A DNA stretch of 8,521 nt from CAZSAL01 sp964604825 (GTDB taxonomy: Bacteria > Elusimicrobiota > Elusimicrobia > 2-01-FULL-59-12). The stretch is from positions 1 to 8,521 of the forward strand of contig CAZSAL010000073.1 in assembly GCA_964604825.1 (NCBI GenBank), read 5' to 3'. The translations under genes and the position numbers were made by a program. The notes below the pieces were generated by a model. That model did not search any database. It was not told where the DNA came from and was given only the letters and a program-made list of their open reading frames with translations. Shown one piece after another: positions 1 through 5,665 of the stretch. Each line of letters starts with the position of its first letter. Within the stretch, counting starts at the first letter, position 1.

Positions 1-3000
1 CTGAACGCCGACGGCCTGGGTTTTGCCGGGGGCGCTCTCAACACAAGCGGGACCGGTCCGGGAAAAGGCACAACCAGCAGTATGCAGGGTGGCGCCGGAG
101 CAGGCTATGGGGGAGTTGGAGGGGCAGGCTGGGGAAATAGCAGTGTTGGAGGTGTTTACGGTTCCACGACCAGCCCTGTAGCTCTGGGATCAGGTGGAGC
201 AGGCGCGAATACTACGGCGGGCGGCAATGGCGGCGGCGCGTTGATTTTAAGCGTTCAGAATACCCTTACCGTCAACGGAACGCTTTCCGCAAATGGGCAG
301 GGAAGTGCGAACGGAAACTACCCGGGAGGAGGCGGATCAGGCGGTAGCATCAATATCACGGCCGGAACTCTTGCGGGAAGTGGTGTTATAACGTCTTCCG
401 GCGGTATTGCCGGTACTGGAAGCAACTGCCCAGGTGGAGGCGGTGCCGGCGGGCGTATCGCCCTGACGGTTTCTTCAGCTTATTCCTATACAGGAACGAT
501 CGCAGCGAATGGCGGGGCGGCTCCCGGCGCAGGCGGCGGCAGCGGGGGATCGATTATCATCAGCGGAAATGGAGCAACGATCAGCACAGGCGCGATCACT
601 GCCAACGGCGGTGCCACGACCAATTCAACATACCCTCCCGGTTCCGGCGGTTGGATCGATTTGAGCGGAGCCAGCCTTAATACTTTCGCTGGGACGCTTC
701 AGGTCAACGGCGGCGCTTCCCCAAATCCCGTTCAAGCGCTGACTGGCTCGATAGCATTTCCCGCGAACTTTAATCTCACGGTGGGCGGAAGCGGGATTGT
801 TTCGCCTCTGCTTCTGGGTTCGAACTTTACCACCGCTTACAATTTTGGCACAGGCAGCATAGTAGTCAGCACCGGCGCGGTCTTGCAGATCGACGGCAAC
901 ACCGGGATGAACGCAGGCCAGTGTCTGGGTTCTGCCTGCGGCGGCGCGGCGACGATCACTGCCGCGAACGTGACGGTTCAACAGGGCGCCAGCCTGAATG
1001 CTGACGGTTTTGGTTTTGCCGGGGGGCGTGCCGGCGGGAATAATAGCGGGAAAGGCCCGGTTCCCGGAGGCGGCAGTTCCAATTACGGCGGCTTCGGTGG
1101 TGGCTATAGTGGAAAAGGAGGCGGTAGTTGGGCGGGGGTAGGCCCATCAGGCGTTTACGGTTCCACGTCTAACCCAGTGGCATTGGGATCTGGAGGGGGG
1201 AGCGGGGGGAGTACATCCGGCGGCAACGGCGGCGGCGCGCTGATTTTGAACGTTTCCAATACCCTTACAGTCAACGGAACGCTTTCCGCAAGCGGCGCAG
1301 CCAGCCTGGCCGGGGCGAGTTCAACAGGCGGCGGCGGCGCCGGCGGCAGCATCAATATCACGGCTGCAACCTTTACGGGAAGCGGAACCATAACGGCTAT
1401 TGGCGGCAGCGCAGGGAGCGCAGGCAATTCTAATCAAGGAGGAGGAGGAGGAGGAGGAGGAGGACGGATCGCCCTGACGGTTAGTTCATTTTTTTCTTAT
1501 ACAGGAGCGGTCACAACGAACGGTGGAACGGGCGAAGACGGAGGAGGCGGTGGTTCCATAGTCATCAGCGGCACGGGAGCGTCGCTCAGCTCAGGTACGA
1601 TCACGGCCAACGGCGGCGCCGGGACCGGGGACGGAAGCGACGATTATGGAGCCCCAGGAGCCGGCGGCTGGATTGATTTGAGCGGAACCAGCCTGAGCTC
1701 TTTTACCGGGACGCTTCAGGTCAACGGCGGCGTCTGTACTGTGAATGTATTTCAAACCATGACCGGGTCAATAGCGTTTCCCGCGAACTTCAGCCTCACG
1801 GTGGGCGGAAACGGGATTGTTTCGCCTCTGCGTCTGGGTTCGAACTTTACCAGCGCCTACAATTTCGGAACGGGCAGCATCGTAGTCAGCACCGGCGCGG
1901 TCCTGCAGATCGACGGCAATGCCGGAATGTACGCAGGCCAGTGCGGGGGTGTGGCCTGCGGCGGCGCTGCGACGATCACTGCCGCGAATGTGACGATTCA
2001 ATCGGGAGCCAGCCTGAATGCCGACGGCCTGGGGTTTATGGGGGGAGAACCGAATGGCACTGGCTCCGGTCCCGATGGAGGCGCGGGTACATCTGGTAGC
2101 GGAGGAGGAGGAGGCTATGGAGGCGTAGGCGGCTCCGGTAGCGGTAGCTCCGGAGGTATGGTCATTTACGGTTCAACGTCAAGCCCTGTAGCCCTTGGTT
2201 CAGGAGGTGGCGGTAAGTATATAGGATTTACCAATAGTCTCAACTTTGGCGGCAGTGGCGGCGGCGCGGTGATTTTGAACATCACAGGAACTCTTTCGGT
2301 TAATGGAACGCTTTCCGCTATGGGTGTTGGCAGTTCTGTATCGGGCGGCGGCGGCAGCGGCGGCAGCATCAATATCACGGCGGGAGTCCTTGCGGGAACA
2401 GGTACCATCACGGCCGCTGGCGGGAATGGAATTCTTACAACTCCGGGCGGCGGCGGCAGCGGCGGGCGGGTTGCGATCTATGTTCCAAATGTCAGCACTG
2501 CCTCGCTTTCGGTTCTCACAGTGGCCGGCGGCACAGGGTATCAAAATGGTTCTACTGGGACCATTTACATTTATGGCGGAACGGACCGCTACTGGGTAGC
2601 CACAACAACAGGCAACTGGTCCAATTACAACAACTGGGCGGTAACTTCCGGAGGGACGGGCGGTTTTGGCGCGCCGCAAGCCGGCCAGCAGGCGATCTTT
2701 GACGGAAACGGCCCCGGCAACTGCACCATCGACATGGCAGTGAACATCGCTTCCATGACCATCAGCACCGCGACCACGGGCGGCTACACCGGAACTATCA
2801 ATGCTTCATCGCAGACGATTACGGTATCTAGTTTCACCCTGAACTACGGGATGTTCTCCGCATCTTCAGCCACGATCACCATCAATAGTGGGTTGACGGT
2901 CTCAAGCGGGACATTCAATGCACAGTCGTCGTCGATCAGCGTGTCCGGAGCCTGGAGCCTGCAGCCTGGAGCTGCCTTCAACGCCGGAAGTTCCACCGTG

Positions 3001-5510
3001 ACGTTCAATGGTTCGGGCGCGCAGACGCTCACCTCGGCGGGACAATCCTTCAATATTCTCACGCTGAACGGCAGCGGCACTCTGACGGCGGCGGGGACGC
3101 TCTCCTCGGCCAATCTTTCGATTATCTCCGGGACTTTCAACCAGTCGGGGAGCAGTATAACGGCCGGTTCTTTTAACCAGACAGGGGGAATCTTCACGGG
3201 CGGCAGCGGGACCTTATCGGTCAGCTCCTATACTCAGACCGGAGGTACGTTCACAGGCGGCAGCGGGACCTTTTCCATCGCAGGGGATTTCGCGCCGGCA
3301 GGCGGAGCCTTCATCGCGCCTTCAGGGAATATGTCTGTAGGTGGAAACTTTAACCCTGGTTCCGCAGCTTTTCCTAACGGAACCGTATCCCTTGGCAGTC
3401 TTAGCGGCCAGACGCTGACGCCGCCCTCCGGTGGATTCAACAACCTTATAATTGGCGGCGGGATGGCCTCGTACTGGCCCATGGATAATAACGCTCCCAG
3501 CGCCACGGTCTCCGATTTTTCAGGGAATAACAATAACGGAACGGCGCAAGAGAACACTTCGGTCATGCATACAACCGGCCCTGTCAATGGCGCGCTGGCC
3601 TTCAACTACCAATACCCTGACTATATCAAAAGCTTACGGTCTGCCGGCGTGAATCCGTTGAATAGCAGTTTTACGCTGGCTTTATGGGTAAAGCAGGCAG
3701 ACTTTAACGCGCATGGCGCAAATCAGAGAATAGTGTTCAGCAATATCGATGGCAATAATGCTTTCCAATTGACGTCCGGGGATTCGGGTAACGGTAGTAA
3801 CACTCACTGGAGTCTTGCCGTATATAAAAACGGAGTTCAGTACGCCGATCATATTACGGCAACAGGATATTCTACTGGCCAGTGGTACCACCTGGCCGCC
3901 ACCTTTAACACAACTTCCAACACCATTGTCATGTACGTTAATGGGAATCCTGTTGCCTTGACGTCTGATACGGGTGGTTTTTCTATCGGAACAGCCGATA
4001 ATCTTATCTATATGGGAGAGAGAAATGACTCGTCAGGTTATTTCAGCGGGAGCCTGGACGATGTCCGCATTTACAACCGGGCGCTCACAGCCGGAGAGGT
4101 CGCTGTTTTGGCGGCAGGCGGAACAGGGGGCGCCTACACCCTGAGCGGACCGCTGACCACGAACGGCAAGCTGACGGTGGTGGGTGGGACCCTGGATACG
4201 GCGAACAACGCAGTCACTGCCAACAGTTTCGAAATCGATAACGGCACGTTTACGGCGCGCAGTTCGGCGGTGAGTATTAGTACGGTCGTCTTTAACGGCG
4301 GGGCCTTCAACGCCAACACCTCGTCCATCACCATTACAGGGAGCATGGTCATTTCCTCGACAGGGGTGTTCAACGCCAACGCCTCCACTGTCACTTTTGC
4401 CCCCGCCGCCGGTTCCACGGCGACGCTGACTGGCGCCACTACTTTTTACGCGCTTCAAGATACCACCCCTAACACGTTCCTGGTGATTTCCACCGGTTCG
4501 GCGATTTCGGTGTCGAACTACCTCGGTCTCGGAACTCAGAACTCGGGACTCGGAACAGTCTCTCTCCGCTCCTCCCTGCCGGGAACGCATGCGAAGCTTT
4601 CTCTCCTGGCGGGGGCTACGTATTACATCGTCAATACGACCGTGCAGGATTCGGACGCGTCCGGCGGCCAGACGATCTACGCCACCAGCTCGACGGTCGT
4701 TAACGGCGGAGATAACGCGAACTGGGTGTTCACCACCGTCCCGCAAACCTACTGGTGGGTCGTTCCGAGCGGCTCGACGGGGACATGGTCCAGTCCGGGG
4801 AGCTGGTCGTCTCTTGGGTCCGCCAACACCCCGGGAACGGTCTCTATTCCGGGCCCGCTGGACACGGCCGTGTTCGATGCGGGCGGCTCCGGGAATTGCA
4901 GTATCGACGTCAATGTGGCGGTGACCAGCCTTACGGTGACCAGCGGCTATTATTTTGCCGGTCAGATCAATACCCAGAACTATGCGGTGACGGTCAGTTC
5001 CAGCCTTTCTCTGGCGAGTGGCATATTTAATGCGGGCGGTTCTGCGCTGGCGGTGGGATCGCTCAACCTCGCCAACAAGGCCGTTTTCAACGCTTCGTCG
5101 GCGACCATCACGGCGAACAGCCTGACGCAGTCGAGCGGGACATGGAACGGCGGTTCGATTTCGCTTTCTATCAGCGGAGGCATGACGCTGACGGGAGGAT
5201 CTTACAGCGCGCCGGGATCTTCCCTTACGGTCAACGGTACGGTTTCCATCTCGAGCGGAATTGTCAATATTTCTTCGTCCGCGATCACGGCTGGGGCCGT
5301 TATTATGTCGAGTGAAACGCTCACGGCTCCTGGCGCTTCGATCACGGTCGGTTCGTTCACACAATCGGCTTCGACGTGCGTTGTAACGGGTTCTACGCTG
5401 ACGATCACCGGTACGATGACTCTCTCCAGCGGTACGTTTACCGGCGGTCCCGCGCCGATTGCAGTGAGCAGTTCCGTAACGCTGACTGGCGAAAGCTTCA
5501 CCGCATCGAG
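1..5510 (+). CDS. Giant modular beta-solenoid/LamG surface protein, internal part, left of gap
   Basis: Frame 1 is open from the first base to the assembly gap: 1,836 full codons with no start or stop. In order it encodes glycine-rich solenoid units (1-2589), a Trp-rich header (2590), short solenoid rungs, an inserted LamG-like domain (about 3466-4116), more rungs with a VQDSDASGG-type tail (about 4642-4731), and a second header (4750) leading into 59-aa tandem repeats. The composition (Gly, Ser, Thr, Ala, Asn; few charged residues) and repeated G-x-[IL]-x-[IL] patterns fit a parallel beta-helix-like extracellular protein. No signal peptide, anchor or catalytic motif is visible, because both termini lie outside the window. 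The ATG at 82 is not the start: the frame is open upstream, and the residues before it (NADGLGFAGG) match the same place in the next two units. It is one gene with the piece to the right of the gap. The binding partner is unknown; an adhesive or structural role is inference. Confidence 0.9.
4..996 (+). repeat. Glycine-rich solenoid unit 1 (331 aa)
   Basis: The unit runs from one NADG-[LF]-GF motif to the next. It contains a Gly-rich loop with GPGKG and GYGG, a YGSTTSPVALGSGG motif (157-198), and then a ladder of rungs of about 22 aa: GGALILSVQNTLTVNGTLSA (232), GGSINITAGTLAGSGVIT (340), GGRIALTV (448), GGSIIISG (544) and GGWIDLSG (649). Gly-rich loops separate the rungs. The second half has FPANFNLTVGG, GSIVVSTGAVLQIDG and a C-x4-C pair (codons 922 and 937). 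Alternating Ile/Leu/Val with NG turns fits a parallel beta-helix. The family resembles widespread Gly-rich secreted proteins with YGS..P..LGSGGG and GGSI.I rungs; this comparison is from memory. Confidence 0.85.
997..2016 (+). repeat. Glycine-rich solenoid unit 2 (340 aa)
   Basis: This is a second full copy in the same order: YGSTSNPVALGSGG, GGALILNVSNTLTVNGTLSA, GGSINITAATFTGSGTIT, GGRIALTV, GGSIVISG, GGWIDLSG, the FPANFSLTVGG segment and a C-x4-C pair (codons 1942 and 1957). The DNA is also alike: 781-840 and 1801-1860 match at 56 of 60 bases by eye. Length differences lie in the Gly-rich loops, including a run of nine GGA codons at 1438. Confidence 0.85.
1438..1464 (+). repeat. (GGA)9 in-frame microsatellite
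   Basis: Nine perfect GGA codons encode nine glycines in a loop of unit 2, just before the GGRIALTV-like rung. The corresponding loop in unit 1 uses mixed GGA/GGC/GGT codons. The run is all purine on this strand. Slippage would change loop length by whole codons and keep the frame. Confidence 0.95.
2017..2589 (+). repeat. Glycine-rich solenoid unit 3, truncated, with end cap
   Basis: The unit begins like the others (NADGLGF, Gly-rich loop, YGSTSSPVALGSGG, GGAVILNI, GGSINITAGVLAGTGTIT). After the GGRVAIYV rung it departs: no GGWIDL rung, no FPANF segment and no C-x4-C pair. Instead it ends in GGTGYQNGSTGTIYIYGG (about 2527-2580), directly before the first Trp-rich header. The GTIY-type ending looks like a terminating rung for the Gly-rich ladder; from memory, comparable endings close such regions in related proteins. 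Confidence 0.8.
2941..2987 (+). repeat. 47-bp exact direct repeat, copy 1
   Basis: It encodes VSGAWSLQPGAAFNA in module A. The same 47 bases recur at 7575-7621 in module D, in the same frame, while the flanking bases differ. Confidence 0.9.
3466..4116 (+). other. LamG-like (concanavalin-type) jelly-roll domain, nested
   Basis: About 217 aa with hallmarks of the bacterial LamG-like family (Laminin_G_3 type). It has an opening strand YWPMDNN followed by DFSGNNNNG, a middle FTLALWVKQ strand, the signature GQWYHLAATF with MYVNGNPVA, IYMGERN, and the closing FSGSLDDVRIYNRALTAGEV. Such domains fold as beta sandwiches and usually bind carbohydrate or protein ligands outside the cell. The ligand here cannot be read from sequence. 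The domain sits between LIIGGG and GAYTLSGPLTTNG, which read as one continuous solenoid rung when it is removed. By hand count its core (3721-4020) is about 45% GC, well below the neighbouring module DNA. Confidence 0.9.
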
Positions 5511-5665
5511 NNNNNNNNNNNNNNNNNNNNNNNNNNNNNNNNNNNNNNNNNNNNNNNNNNNNNNNNNNNNNNNNNNNNNNNNNNNNNNNNNNNNNNNNNN
5601 NNNNNNNNNNCGATTGCAGTGAGCAGTTCCGTAACGCTGACTGGCGAAAGCTTCACCGCATCGAG
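5456..5665 (+). repeat. 55-bp exact duplicate flanking the gap
   Basis: The two copies are 5456-5510 and 5611-5665, starting cgattgcagtgagcagttcc. They encode the rung AVSSSVTLTGESFTAS. The next unit (from 5793) differs at several bases in this stretch, so the identity belongs to this junction and is not general across the array. It looks like one genomic 55-mer written twice. A true extra repeat copy cannot be excluded. Confidence 0.9.
5511..5610. other. Assembly gap of 100 N between contigs with a shared 55-mer
   Basis: Exactly 100 N sit inside the 59-aa repeat array. The 55 bases at 5456-5510 are identical to 5611-5665, and the match ends exactly at the contig ends. The size is therefore a placeholder, and the true junction is probably an overlap or an unknown number of 177-nt units. 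In phase terms the real gap length must be 2 modulo 3 (for example -55). One hundred is 1 modulo 3, so translation through the N is wrong. Confidence 0.95.

Larger units (their letters stand above)
2590..4731 (+). repeat. W module A (about 714 aa, contains LamG insertion)
   Basis: The header has YWVATTTGNWSNYNNW (Trp codons 2593, 2617, 2635), a Pro/Gly loop, IFDGNGPGNCTID (Cys codon 2722) and GGYTGTI. Rungs of the type SGTFNAQSSSISVSG and FNAGSSTVTFNGSGAQTLT follow. The module closes with TFYALQDTTPNTF, LGLGTQNSGLG (about 4522), VQDSDASGG (4642) and GGDNANWVF. The LamG-like domain interrupts it at about 3466-4116. The header resembles the W..G.GNWS...NW start seen before solenoid repeats in many bacterial surface proteins (memory, no search). 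No enzymatic residues are evident. Confidence 0.8.

Noticed and set aside
82..84. ATG at 82 as the translation start
   Set aside because: The frame is open to base 1, and residues before the ATG match conserved unit positions at 997 and 2017. The purine-rich ggaaaagg upstream encodes the conserved GKG loop and need not be a ribosome site.
625..2001. Two similar minus-strand frames (625-981 and 1768-2001) that look like paralogous small proteins
   Set aside because: They resemble each other only because the plus-strand DNA units are duplicated at a 1,020-nt offset. Both lie inside glycine-rich unit coding sequence.
2200..2679. Overlapping frames on both strands at 2200-2679 and 2303-2599
   Set aside because: Ala- or Arg-rich frame shadows of GGC/GGA glycine codons, with no features of their own.
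4033..5364. 443-aa open frame on the minus strand
   Set aside because: It lies wholly opposite the giant gene. Its translation is an Arg-rich, low-complexity shadow of Thr/Ser/Gly codons, with no domain or ribosome site. The plus frame is homologous to its neighbours throughout.
5511..5665. Gene break by real frameshift or mobile element insertion
   Set aside because: There are no inverted repeats, transposase or target duplication. The 55-bp duplication ends exactly at contig ends, and the frame is restored by overlap merging.
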